From Cristatella mucedo (taxonomy: Eukaryota > Bryozoa > Phylactolaemata > Cristatellidae), in contig WPIO01000142.1 of assembly GCA_009760855.2 (NCBI GenBank), positions 271,501-335,500 on the forward strand: a DNA stretch of 64,000 nt. The letters run 5' to 3'. Made by a program: the position numbers and the translations under genes. The notes below the pieces were generated by a model. The model was not told the DNA's origin, ran no database searches, and was given only the letters and a program-made list of their open reading frames with translations. This document shows positions 52,897 to 64,000 of the stretch, piece after piece (position 1 is the stretch's first letter; each line of letters begins with the position of its first letter).

Positions 52897-52949
52897 TTCT
52901 ATATGAAGTAAAAAAGATATTTAATTCAAATTTGTTTTTACTATATTGA

Positions 52950-53282
52950 TTAGAAGATATTATCAGCAATATTTTTTGGAAAACCTTTTTGATAACATGG
53001 ATCTCTGAATGTTTTAGCTAGACAATCATCAACAATGCTAGGAGATTGATCCTCGTTAAAGAATTCTGGATGTCTAATCAAATTATAATTTGTTAACTTT
53101 TGCTTCTCACCTTTACGAATTAAATCAATTATAAAATCTGTGTGTAGTTTAATTTCATCATAGCCATTAACAAAAGGAATTCGATGATCGTAAAACTTGT
53201 AAAATACTTCCCTAATTCTGATTATATAAGAAATCATACTCTCACGACAATGTCTAGGAAAGAATTTACACCTTGTACTCAT
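52950..53282 (-). CDS. Hypothetical protein, 110 aa
   Basis: Not recognised. Starts just inside the right terminal repeat, after TTAATATACT. A basic, helical protein (CRESMISYIIRIREV), perhaps related to the module shared by the polymerase N terminus and the neighbouring 79-aa protein. Terminal position and basic character would suit an end-binding role, but there is no direct evidence. Confidence 0.6.
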   Translation of the reverse strand: MSTRCKFFPRHCRESMISYIIRIREVFYKFYDHRIPFVNGYDEIKLHTDFIIDLIRKGEKQKLTNYNLIRHPEFFNEDQSPSIVDDCLAKTFRDPCYQKGFPKNIADNIF

Positions 53283-53292
53283 AGTATATTAA

Positions 53293-53522
53293 ATAAATTT
53301 TTTCTTTAAATCAAATTTTATTATGTTAGAGTGTGATGGGATAAACAACGAAGTAGGCGAAAACACTATGCCGAGCGATAGCGAGTCTAGTGTTGAGTGA
53401 GTAGTTGGGTTTTGAAAGTTATGGAGACTAGTGGTCTCAGACGAAGACACTCGATCGAGCGACAGCGAGATTGAGGGTCGAGGCTGAGCCCTAGGCTCTA
53501 TAACGTTCAAAACATAACTACT
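53293..53522 (-). repeat. Polinton right terminal inverted repeat (230 bp)
   Basis: Inverted copy of 31221-31450. Mismatches cluster in the inner 80 bp, with one near the outer end. The inner edge abuts the start of a small minus-strand gene beginning at 53282. Confidence 0.95.
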
Positions 53523-53527
53523 AAGTG
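53522..53527. repeat. Target-site duplication, right (TAAGTG)
   Basis: Direct repeat of 31215-31220. Joining the flanks gives a sequence that reads like an uninterrupted copy of the resident LINE 3' region, compare 60841-60870. Confidence 0.8.
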
Positions 53528-53639
53528 CACGGTCTCAGTAGTAGATGGAAGCTAGTTTCAGACTTTTGGCGAAGCATCTGAACTGAAAGCGTGATTAGCA
53601 AAGATCTCAATTGGACGCCCGTTTCAGACTTTTGGTGAC

Positions 53640-54480
53640 GCTTTCGATCGTGCTTCATTTGCAGCAATCGTAAAGAACCTAGAAAGAGTTTGAGTTCTCT
53701 GAGGGCGATTTATCAAATGTGATGACATCCGCAAATGGACGGCATCAAATGTTCTTAAATTAAATGAGGATTAAGCTAGCTTGCTAGTTATGGGCAAACT
53801 AAGTGTGATTCAGAAATTGGAAAGGCTGACGTTCAAAATCGGCTCTGCGAGCATATCTCCTGTTGCTGTTGAATCTGCCCGAAATCTATTAGTCATGTTC
53901 CCAAGTGAACTTTCGTTAGACGACCACATCAGCTCCACAGTCAAGTCTGCCTACTTCCAGTTACATAACATTGCTAAAATTCAGGCTTGTTTAGTTAAGG
54001 ATACCATGTCCAAGTTGGTCCATGCATTCGTGACATCCCATCTCGACTTCTGCAACTCACTGCTCGCTGGCCTACCGGCATGTGCGATCAGGCGATTGCT
54101 GCTGGTGCAAAACTCTGCAGCTAGGCTTGTCTGTCGTGAGCGTCGCAGTTGCCACATTACTCCACTTCTCGCCGACCTGCACTGGCTACCAGTCAAGCAA
54201 CTGAACGACTTCAAGGTTTTATCGCTCACTTTTAGATCCCTTCATTCTTTAGCTCCAGCCTATCTCTCAGATGTACTCGTGCACCAGGCCAAGCATCGCA
54301 CCGCTTCTTTTCGGAATCTAACAGCTTACCAATACCTCGTACACACCACAAATCCTTTGGAGACCGTGCATTTAGTTCGCATGCTCCCAAAGCCTGGAAC
54401 TCCCTCCCGACTTGCGTCACCACATCCCCTGACTTAACTACATTTTTAAAATAACTTAAAAACGTATCTGTTTATGACAT
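53640..54480 (+). mobile_element. LINE fragment right of the Polinton
   Basis: A 3' UTR-like start, then ORF2 remnants (KLERLTFKIGSASIS, ARLVCRERRSCHITPLLAD) in two frames, no tail. Confidence 0.75.
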
Positions 54481-54937
54481 TGGGCTGACAAAAAGGAATA
54501 AATTAGAGTCGTTCCCCTGAAGATGTCGAACCATTCAACTTGCTTCATCTTGAGCTGGCGAAGTCAGCTTCGGACGCATCCGGAGGCGTCCAAAAACTGT
54601 CGCAGGCGTCGCCGGGGCCTTGCGGTGAAGAGGACCGCGCGAGCGAGGGCCCCGAAGGTTCCGAAGGAGGCCGGCGCCGATCGGTCAACTCCGGAAGCGC
54701 CGGCAGGCAGGGTCGTCTTATCAATCGGCCCTATCCGTACCGATCGGCTAGCGTATCGGTCGTCTCCGGGTCGACCGGGAATGCCGGCCTGCGGCACGTC
54801 GTGAGCTCGCGAAGTTTCCACGCGTCGACTGGCCCATCTGTTACCACGAGAGAGGCGCTCGGCGGGGCTCGGCGGCCTGCCCCTGCTTGGCGGCCTTCCC
54901 CTGCTTGAGCGCCGAAGCTGCTGCCCGGCTGCTAGAG

Positions 54938-55175
<238 letters not shown>

Positions 55176-55919
55176 GGCGCATGCGAGCTGTTTGGAGCGA
55201 CCGCGCGAGCGCTAACCATTCAATGAGCGTCGGAATAGAAGACAATCTGATAATCAACAATGCAATAATAAAATTATAATGCATTTGGATTCATACCACA
55301 CATGGAGTTTCGTGCAGCGCGGGCGCCGCCAGGGAAGGAGCGGGTCGATAGCGTGGGCCTGCGGTGCGGTCAAAAGTATGGGCCGTCGGAACGATCGACG
55401 CATGCAGACGCACGTCTCAAATTTCCGCTACATTTTGGCAAAGGAGTAGAGATATGTAAAACCTCTGAGACAATCTAGCCGCTGCGGGCCGCTCCCTGAA
55501 TGAGTGCAGCGACCTTCTTCGGCAGGCCGCATCGTGTTCGCAGCGGCACGTCTTTCTTCAAACGGAAAAGACTTAGTGAATTGCGTAGCCCTGCAGTGTT
55601 TTGATACCCGGAGCTATTAGATTTTTTCATAAGCTTAGCCATCTGATCATCTGCTATACGTTGTTGCGTCCATGTCTGGTCTAGCTTCTTGCCAGTAATA
55701 AAATCGGCGGTAGTCCGAGATTCGCATTAAAACGACAAGTGGAAAATAAGACTATTGATCGATGGCAAGCCGACAGCATTAAACATAATCGATATAACTA
55801 AATATAGAACGATCAAAATTCAGTCTAAAACTCATGGGATACAGACGGAGGTACATGGCATTACATTACTAATGCTGTGAGAAGCAGATGTGTTCATAGC
55901 TTCTTTTTAACAATTTCAA

Positions 55920-56335
55920 GTCAGCGAATTATCAAGTACTGAGGTAATTTCGGAGCGAATTTGTTTTGGGTTTTCGGAGGATACAAACTAATGGAGATCC
56001 AACGTCCAGAAGATTTGAGGTGGGTTTGAGGCAAAGCTAAATGACTTGATTCAGAAGAGCGGGTGATACGATAGCTGGCTTGATTGTAGACTACTTTTGA
56101 TAGGTAAGCTGGGGCCAGGGAATGAAGGGACATAAACATGAGTGACCAAAACTTGAATTTGATGCGCAGTCAGTGGTAGCTGGAGAGAAGTAGCGCAATT
56201 TGGTAACTTAGACGCTTACGACAGACCAGCCTAGCTGCAGAGTTTTGCACCAACTGTAAGCCCCTGGTTGAAAAGGCCGGTAGAACAGCAAGCAATTTCG
56301 GTATTGTAGTCTGTCTCAAGACTGCAAGCTTTCAA
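55920..56335 (-). mobile_element. Old LINE ORF2 fragment, minus strand
   Basis: SLHSLAPAYLS and adjoining residues match the end of ORF2. Heavily diverged. Confidence 0.6.
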
Positions 56336-56924
56336 TCAATCTCATATCCTTCCAAATATGTAAACTCCCAAGATGATCATAATAATAATGGTTTCAATAA
56401 TAGGTCGTTTTTGTAGAGCCCTAAGAAAAATAATACTGCGACTGGGAACGCACGCGCAGTGATAAGCAGTTCTGGCAACAGCGGCTCGCGAAGGAAAGTA
56501 TGAAGACAACTGATTAAGCCAATAGTTCATCATAATGTAAGACTCAAGACAAAGACATCCAGACATCCAGTTTTGGTCCCCTTAGCCCGTACCTCAGCAG
56601 CCGGTATGTCTAAACCTAAGCGTACAAGTAAAAGCTTGGGGTTAGGCATTTGAGGCATTGAAATTTAAGTGTGCAGATGCAAGAGCACCGTAGCCATGGT
56701 TCCCCCTCTGACTGGAACCTTAGGAATGACCTGCGACTCACGGCTGTGGAATAGGGTTCGCGGTGTCTCAGGTCCGGATATTGCGTCCGAGACTCCTGCC
56801 AATGCATATATCTATGATCGGTAGTAACCGCATACTACGGAACCGGAAGCATCTATCGGATCCAGTATGGCTGCCCCAATCGCTTCACGTGCGTAGATGT
56901 TGGCCCCGTGAGAAGAAGGGAAAA

Positions 56925-56990
56925 ATGCAAGTCTCGAACCCGAACAACATCAAAATATACAATCTCACTGCGGGAAAATCGTTGCCAGAA
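56925..56990 (+). CDS. NOL10: NOL10 coding exon 1
   Basis: ATG at 56925; 22 codons ending SLPE before GTAAGT. Matches the N terminus of the family (MQVS...KIY...GKSLPE). Confidence 0.88.
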
Positions 56991-59900
56991 GTAAGTCAGG
57001 ATTTTTATTAGACGCTGTTGGAGTCTGGAGTGCTGTTTTTATCCTTGTCGAACTTTGTGCACGCGTGTGTCCAGTAAATACAGCTGAATCAGCAGCCGCA
57101 CTTATATAGCGGTAGAAGAGCCTAAGTGGGTATAAATCGCTTGGATTGGTCATCAGCGCACTGCCTACTATAGGGCTCGGACTCACGACCATTGTCTTGC
57201 AGTGCGCGCACCTTACGGAGACTCAGGTTCGTGCATTACGTTATGGAAATAACAGCGTCGTTTATTTAATTTGGTGGTATGGAAATAAGATAAATTGTTG
57301 TTGTCACTCCGTTGTAGTCACTGTCAGGTTTTTCAGCTTCCATTAAGCGCTCTCTTGTGGTTATAATGATGCTAGCCCCTGTATCGCTTTATCGCTGATT
57401 CGCAGTCGTACCCTTCGAGACCAGCAAGAAGTTCCGTGTTCCGATTTCGCTTTGAGATAATGCGAATTTTTAATTTTCCAGTTTATTTTTGTCTGGTACT
57501 ATCATGTGCCACGTCCAAACCGTAGGGGCCGTGAAAGGCCGGGAAGTAAGGTGCTCGCTCTTCACGACCGAGGTCGTGGGTTGGAGTCCTGCGGTGGAAA
57601 TGCCTTATTTCCAACTGCAAGCGGTGGTGATAGCCGTTAAAGCTCATCTGACGCTTTAAAAATTAGGCTGTTAAATCAGCTAATAATATTATTGTGCAAG
57701 CCGTGGCAGAGAGTTAGCTAGCTGCAAAATATAAATATAATTCATTTGTATAGCGCCCTAAGAGAACTTAATCTTTAATCAGGCGCTTCACTTATGCAAT
57801 GGGGCTCGAGCCAAAGACCTCGGTCAGACCTTCGTCGGGGCGAGCACCTAAACCACTGGGCCAAACCAGCTCGGCAGAGGGTGTACTCTCTTATTCTGTC
57901 AGTTGATGTCATGGTCGTGTGTGGGCCCGAAACACATCGCTGTATTGCAAAACTTCGCTATATCGAAACGCATCGCTATATCGGGTCTTTCTAGTTCTGT
58001 ACGTCAAGATGTTCAAATGCATTTCTGACGATTTTTGAACGTCCTTGTAGCCTTTGAACCAGAATAGGGTGCAATGACTAGTGATTTGATGGGATTTGTG
58101 CGTGGATACAGGTGAAAATATATCCAGACTTGCTTTGGCGCAATTATCGGACTTGGCATTTGCTGCCAACCCTAAATGGAATAATAATATGTTTGTTTAG
58201 CACCCTTAGAGAACTAAATCTCTTGGCACTTAATGTGGCTGGATGGTTATATAGTGCTGCTTCGCCCCTATGGTTAGTCGAGTGCTGGATATGAAGAAAG
58301 TAGGTTATGCCATGTCGACCTCGACCAACATAATAATAATAATACACTTGATAAAGCACCCTCAGAGAACTCAATCGCTTTCTAGGGCTTTACATTTGTT
58401 GCAAAGGAAGCACGATCGAATGGTGAGTGGTAGCATGCTTGATAAACAACATGAATATAACATGGTTAGGGGTGACATGCACAGTGTCAGCATGCAAGTG
58501 TGTTTAGTAGTAGCATGCACAGTGTAACCATGCATAAGCACATAAAGGACGAATCACAGTGACCCACTAAATGCTCTTTTTAAATGTGGTCAAGTCAGGG
58601 GATATGATGGAAGTCGGGAGTGAGTTCCAGGCTTTGGGAACATGCGAACTAAATGCACGCTCTCCAAAGGATTTGAGGTTTATACCATAGGCCCGTAGCC
58701 TAGCCACTCAAAAATATGTCTGGAGACTTAAAAATCTTTTTGGTACTAATTATTTCACATTATAAAAATATTTTACTTAATTACCTTTGAATTTCTTTTG
58801 CATTATAGTCATGTAGGGATTAAGTGGACTAGCCTATTAACCATGCAAAAATATTCATTGGCCATCTTATTCGATGATATGTGGCACTGGCTCAATTACC
58901 TTAAAGTATCTATTTTCCCTCTTTGATCTGAGGATGCTAATCTTCGTGGCATTTTAGCCATACCAGTATGATACAACCGTCAGCAGGAGCATGGCTGTTG
59001 CACACACAGCACATCTGAGCATGGCTGATTGCACACCACAGCTGTGTATATAGGCATGTGGTGCATAATTACTTGCTTGTGCAAGTGTGCAGAGAAAATT
59101 ACTTGCCTGATTGTTTGAGTACATAGGCTGTTGCACACATGCATACATACACTCCTTTTCTTTCACTCCCGGATTAGGGCTACTCAACTGAAATAACTAG
59201 CTCAAGATTTTACTTGTTCCCCGATTTTCTCTTGGCAAGACTTCTGTAACTCTTGTTTTGACAGGCCTGCTGAATTTTCCATTGAGCATCTACGGTTAGT
59301 CCTAAATATGGCCAGCTGCCTAAGTATTACCTTCCAATTTCATCAGGAACTTGGGCTGTGTGCTAGAGTTGGAGTTACTCCTGGTCGAGGTTTATTCACA
59401 TTTAATTTATGCTGCAACAGTTTCAGTTGTATCGGTGTCTTTGTACACCTTCTGGTCCTCTCATAGTACTTTTAGTTTATTAGCTTCCTTATTGGCTAAA
59501 GAAGCACACGTTTGGTGGGTACTAACTTGTAACATCGACTCACGTACTAACTTGTAACATCGACTCGCAATTTTTATGCCACGGTGCTATACTATATATT
59601 CTCTTTCCTCAGACTTAAGGGGTTTATTTCCCACTGTCATTCGTTGCTGCTACTTCAGTACTTACTTTCCTGCTATCGTAATTGAGCTATGCTTCTAATT
59701 TTTCATTGTTACATGAGATGTTGGCTGTTGACTTCCAAATTCTCATCGAAATCCGATCACGCTCTTGCGTGGGTTACTTCAAATCGGCCACTTGTATGTA
59801 GATAGGAAGTAAATGCACATGCATTTTTTTTAACCAAGGATTTCCATCTTGCTGGCATCTGTCAGACCTAGTCATCACCTTGCATATTCGTTGACATGTG

Positions 59901-60476
59901 TCATACTTGGGCCATACTAATTGCGGTAATGTTACTCTCGAACAGTCTACACAATGCAGAGAGGCCTGTCATCTAAATTGGCTGGCTTGACGTGAAAGCA
60001 CTCGTGCTTGCATGGCCTTTCTTGCAAAACAAGTGGTTACCTTCTTCAGTAATTTCCTGCTTATTTTAGTGGCTCTCAGATCAGAGAAAGCGGGCTCTAC
60101 AAAAGCAGGATATAGGTAGGTTGCTATGGCATTGCTGAAATTGAATGCCCTGGATGTACCATCAGACTGCAGTTTGCTGCGGTTTGCCTGCTTGAGCTCT
60201 GTCGGCATGCCGGAAGTGCTGTTGTTAGCTTGCCGTTCGTTGCTTGCTTCGTTGCTTGAGCACACGAGACAAGCATGCTTCCGCCTTGAGCAGATATCCG
60301 CCGGAGAATCGAGCTGCTTCAAGATTTCGAAATGCCAACCGTGAGCAACTGCATCAGGATAACGTCAGACGGCCAATACATTTTGGCAACGGGTGAGCTC
60401 TGCGGTGCTAGCTGGGCACGCCAGGTTTGCGTGCTGCTCGTGCTCTCTCGTTGCTGTGTTGCTGTGTGGAACTGTT

Positions 60477-60518
<42 letters not shown>

Positions 60519-63500
60519 CACTTGATAAAGCGCCCTCAGAGAACTTAATCTCTCTCTAGGCGCTTTACATTTGCTGCAAATGGAAATGCAATTGAATGGC
60601 CAGTAATATCATGCTTGATAAACAAACAAAATGAATAACATGGTTAGGGATGACATGCACAGGGTCAGCATGCAAATGTGGTTAGTGGCAGCATGCAGTG
60701 TCAGCACGCATAAGCTCATGAAGGACGAATCACAGGGACCCACTAAATGCTGTCCTAAATAGGTGTGTTTTTAAATTCTTTTTAAATGTGGTCAGGTAGG
60801 GGATGTTGTGACGCAGGTCGGGAGGGAGTTCCAGGCTGTGGGAGCATACGAACTAAATGCACGGTCTCCAAAGGATTTGAGGTTTGTACGAGGTATTTGT
60901 AGACTGTTGGATTCCGAAAAGCGGGTGGTAAGATGCTTGGCCTGATGGGGGAGTAGATCTGAGAGATAGGCTGGAGCCATAGAATGAAGGGACCTAAAAG
61001 TGAGCGACAAAACCTTGAAGTCAATCCGTTGCCTCACTGGTAGCCAGTGCAGGTCGGCGAGAAGTGGAATAATGTGGCAACTGCAACGCTCACGACAGAC
61101 AAGCCTAGCTGCGGAGTTTTGCACCAGCTGCAATCGCCTGATCGCACATGTCGGTAGGCCATCGAGCAGTGAGTTGCAGAAGTCAAGATGGGATGTCACG
61201 AATGCACGGACCAACTCAGACGTGGTATCCTTATCTAGACAAGCCCGAATTTTAGCAATGTTATGAAGCTGAAAATAGGCAGATTTGACTGTGGAGCTGA
61301 TGTGGTCGTCTAACGAGAGGTCGCTTTGGAATATGACACCTAGATTTCGAGCTGATATTCAACTGGAGATTCTGGCAGAGCCAATTTTGAGCGTCAGCCT
61401 TTCCAATTTCTGAATCACACTGGGTTTGCCCATAACTAGTAAGTTAGTTTTATCGACATTTAGTTTTAGGAATTTTTCTGCCATCCATGTGCAGATGTCA
61501 TCAATACATGCAGCAAGTGAGTTGAGAGAATTTGAGGTGCTCGAAGGCTGGGAGAGATCAAAGCAAAGGTACAACTGAGTCATCCGCATAGAAGTGAAAG
61601 CCTAGATTGTGCTTGGCAATCACGTCAGCAAAAGGGAGAGTATAAACCGTGAAAAGAACCGGACCTAGCACGGAGTCCTGAGGTACCTCATATTTCAGGG
61701 GTACCTCAGATGATCTTTGTCCATTCACATCAATACTCTGGAGTCTCCCACTGAGATAGGACCTGAACCATTGCAGAGCAGTGCCAGTGATGCCCAGGCG
61801 AGATGAGAGGCGCTCTAGAAGAACTTTGTGATTGACGTTATCAAAAGCTGCCGAAAGATCGAGCAAAACAAGCCGAGACACTCTACCCATATCTGCATTC
61901 CTAAGTAGGTCGTTGTATATCCTAAGCGATGCTGACTCTGTGGAGTGATTAGCTCTAAAGCCAGACTGTAACTTACTAGCAAGGTGTGAGGTTTCGATAA
62001 ATGAGTTTAGCTGGTCGGCCACGACCCGTTCCAGTGTCTTTGATAGGAATGGTAGAAGGGAGACTGGGCAGTAGTTGCTTAAGTTTTCTTGGTCTAGTGT
62101 CGATTTCTTGAGAAGTGGCCTGACTACAGCTTTTTTGAAAGGTGCTGGGACATGACCTGAGGCTAATGACATATTAATAATGTTAGTTATGCATGGCAGC
62201 AGCAGATCAATGCAACTTATGAGTAGGACAGTGGGAATAGGGTCCAGAGGACTTGTTGCCTGGTTGACCTCGTTATGTGCTGGTGCTACTACTGGATGAG
62301 AGATTGTTATCGAAGTGAAAGCAAGAGGGTGATGTTGATTTCGTTGTGCTAATTCATGGCAGGCGTTAAATAAAGTTGTAGTTAAAAAAGATATTAGGAT
62401 TGATCACCTTGTGGCTTGTATGGTATGAAATAAAGAGGTCACTGCCATTAGTCCAAACAGATATATCTCATTAGTCTAGGGAACCGAACCCCATCTTACT
62501 ATGTGAAGGCGAAACACCTTGGGAGCACCTTAGCAACGGTCCCTAGACAGCGTGCAGCGATCTCTACGGGAATCTTTTTCTTCATACTTATTGGCACCTG
62601 TTTAAGAATGGCCTACTTCTGCAGACACTGTATGTATTAAACCAGAATGTTCTAAAGAGACTCTTTTGACTTGCATCGATGTCCCTTAAACCAGTGACCT
62701 AGTAAAAGGCTCCCATTGTGATGTAACTTTAGCTTGTCAGTGGTTCATGCAATTTAGTGGCCCTGTTATGCCCGGTCGGGCAAAAGATCCCTAAGTGATG
62801 GTAAAATTGTCTACCGCATTGCCCGTTGCCAGTAATGGCTGGCTATTGTATGGTTTCTCGACTTTCCTGTTCATAGATAGGTAACATTGCCACTGGACAA
62901 GCATTTCTGGCCACAAATGCTCAAAGTTTGATCGTCTGGCTATGTAATGCGCGATCTTTTATAGCCAACGATTTTCAGACATTTCCGAGCAGTCCGAGTG
63001 TTTTATGTAAATAGTGAAAAAATAAATATGACCTAACAATCCAGTCGCCATGACCACTTACGCCTAATATATTATTAGAATGTTTTTCTTCTGTAGAAGA
63101 GCCTAGGGCAGGAATGGAATAGGACTCAGTATGACTCGTTTGTCCCACATTTGACGCCTGCCTGATTTGCTAGCAGTCGTGAAGCAAAAGTGGTGCTTGC
63201 TTGTTAGCGTGCAAAGCTAACATCGACAGTTGTGATCGTTGAGCTCGTGCATATTGCATACACCAAACAGGTGGCCTGCTGAACTGCCATTTGCAGCCCT
63301 TGGTTATTTGCAGCTAATGGAGTGCTGACCCAATCTGCTTATAAGACCTAGTTAATGGCACTTGCAGACTAACAATAGATTGAGTCACATATCGCAAGTG
63401 GAACAACTGTTTATAGTAGCTAAACACATCAGATGTCTATGATGCCGTGTTTCCGGTGGCATATGGTAGTTTCGATTGGAGCTAGATCTCAGTTCCATTA

Positions 63501-63938
63501 CAACTTGAGAGTGTCTCACTGCAAACAACTTTAGTTATGGTATGTTACTTGGTGGAGCACTGTTTAGCAATACGGATGGAAAGCCAAGATTAAACGAGGC
63601 TGCCGAATTGGCATTGTATTTTCTAAAATGTCACTTCTTAGCATGTGCACTGTGGCGGATACCCCGCGATAAAGCTGGTTTCGAGTAAGAAGGATGTGAT
63701 CGGTAGTGCATGCAATCAGTCCATATGTAAGGAAAACTAAGTTGGTTGTGAGTCACACATGGCGCTAGTCTGGTGTCCTCATCACTTGCCGCCTTGTTGT
63801 GATGCTTGTGGATCTTTTGTAGGTTTGTACAAACCAAGAATACGCTGTTATGATGTCAACCAGCTGTCAATGAAGTTCGAGCGTTGCTTTGATGCACAAG
63901 TTGTGAAATTCATTGCTCTTTCAGAAGATTACTCCAAG
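56925..63938 (+). CDS. NOL10: NOL10, nucleolar WD-repeat protein (5' part), host gene
   Basis: Nucleolar protein of small-subunit ribosome biogenesis (yeast Enp2 family). Three exons were located: 56925-56990 (MQVSNPNNIKIYNLTAGKSL), 60295-60392 (RRRIELLQDFEMPTV, DGQYILATG) and 63823-63938 (LYKPRIRCYDVNQLSMKFER, LSEDYSK). Splice sites are GTAAGT, GCAG/GTGAGC and TTTTGTAG/GTATGT, and the phases of exons two and three agree. By comparison with the human protein, one exon (the WLSDRKKRAL-type segment) is expected between 56990 and 60295 and was not found. The gene runs off the right edge. It is divergent from WLS. Confidence 0.9.
57085..57225 (-). repeat. SINE-like copy (minus strand)
   Basis: AGCCGCACTTATATAGCGG...AGAGCCTAAGTGGG and GGGCTCGGACTCACGACC suggest a diverged family B member. 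Confidence 0.45.
57515..57690 (+). repeat. tRNA-derived SINE, family B
   Basis: GTGCTCGCTCTTCACGACCG and GTGGGTTGGAGTCC, with the tail CCAACTGCAAGCGGTGGTGA and TAGGCTGTTAAATCAGCTAA. Same family as 3345-3516. Confidence 0.65.
57725..57876 (-). repeat. tRNA-derived SINE, family A
   Basis: Nearly the same sequence and orientation as 1486-1633, including ATAATTCATTTGTATAGCGC and CAAACCAGCTCGGC. Confidence 0.75.
58165..58700 (-). mobile_element. Two LINE 3' end fragments, minus strand
   Basis: One short tail near 58165-58240 and a second from the AAT run at 58331 to the CTCTCCAAAGGATTTGAGG segment near 58680. Confidence 0.6.
60295..60392 (+). CDS. NOL10: NOL10 coding exon (third expected)
   Basis: Acceptor CTTGAGCAG; encodes IRRRIELLQDFEMPTV and TSDGQYILATG. 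Donor GTGAGC. Confidence 0.9.
60478..62262 (-). mobile_element. CR1/L2-type LINE, minus-strand copy in a NOL10 intron
   Basis: Same family as 22700-24785. The 3' end at 60478 is an (AAT)n run on the plus strand. The reverse transcriptase is split over three frames (62172-61558, 61589-61359, 61214-60792) with LLDLSAAFDNVNH, HFYADD and ADLHWLPV. Its 3' portion gives an uninterrupted copy of the site into which the Polinton inserted. Confidence 0.88.
62265..63820. other. NOL10 intron, no feature recognised
   Basis: No exon or repeat of the families seen elsewhere in the window was identified. Confidence 0.4.
63823..63938 (+). CDS. NOL10: NOL10 coding exon (last in window)
   Basis: Acceptor TCTTTTGTAG; LYKPRIRCYD, QLSMKFERCFD, LSEDYSK. 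Donor GTATGT; 116 bp in phase. Confidence 0.92.
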
Positions 63939-64000
63939 GTATGTACAGGGAAATTAGGCCAAATTCTGAGGTTTCATCGTTCGAAATTTTTGTATGTGAA

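Larger units (their letters stand above)
31221..53522. mobile_element. Complete Polinton/Maverick (adintovirus-like) element
   Basis: About 22.3 kb of AT-rich DNA bounded by 230-bp inverted repeats and packed with some 29 tightly spaced genes. It carries the diagnostic set for Polintons: B-family polymerase, RVE-type integrase, adenain-like protease, FtsK/HerA-type packaging ATPase, double-jelly-roll major capsid protein and single-jelly-roll minor capsid proteins. The element begins with 5'-AG, as described for this group. A direct repeat TAAGTG (31215-31220 and 53522-53527; AAGTG if the terminal base is assigned to the element) flanks it. The 6/230 mismatches between the terminal repeats and the largely open reading frames suggest a fairly recent insertion. 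Three core genes carry -1 frameshifts, so present competence is uncertain. Confidence 0.95.

Overview
The window is a piece of a metazoan genome carrying one complete, AT-rich integrated virus-like transposon of the Polinton/Maverick (adintovirus-like) class. Host DNA has moderate GC, GT-AG introns, microsatellites, tRNA-derived SINEs and many broken CR1/L2-type LINE copies. Two host genes are recognised from spliced exons. WLS (Wntless/Evi) lies on the minus strand from 30154 down to about 6752. The first exons of NOL10 lie on the plus strand, from 56925 to beyond the window edge. The two genes are divergent, and the viral element sits between their 5' ends. The sequence supports 'invertebrate-type metazoan' but no narrower taxon.

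Layout: 1-6750 is repeat-rich DNA with SINEs and no recognised gene. 6752-30154 is WLS, ten located coding exons whose introns hold LINE and SINE fragments and a folded-back Tc1 transposase remnant. 29600-30560 is a CpG-dense block around WLS exon 1. 30872-31220 is the 3' end of a minus-strand LINE that the Polinton has split. 31221-53522 is the Polinton, with 230-bp terminal inverted repeats differing at 6 positions and a TAAGTG/AAGTG target-site duplication. 53640-54480 is more LINE. 54550-55175 is a CpG-rich stretch ending in a roughly 230-bp (TC)n tract. 56925 onward is NOL10 with a 1.8-kb LINE copy in an intron.

The Polinton encodes a full virus-like gene set. Replication and recombination genes are a protein-primed type DNA polymerase B, a YqaJ-like nuclease, an HNH-AP2 endonuclease and an RVE-type integrase. 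Morphogenesis genes are a double-jelly-roll major capsid protein, two tandem single-jelly-roll minor capsid paralogues, a packaging ATPase, an adenain-like protease with an upstream zinc-ribbon ORF, and a phospholipase A2-domain protein. There are also four paralogous fibre-like proteins with shared repeats and unrelated C-terminal halves, a large protein with a hydrophobic block, and about ten small unknown genes.

Three features stand out. Almost every viral start codon is immediately preceded by a TATAG-type motif, in two places as a 9-10 bp bidirectional spacer between divergent genes. Three core genes (protease, penton-like capsid protein, integrase) are each split by a -1 frameshift exactly at an A-rich slippery run while the 4-kb polymerase is intact. 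And the fibre-like gene family is unusually expanded. The frameshifts could be programmed, sequencing errors or early decay; the sequence alone cannot decide.
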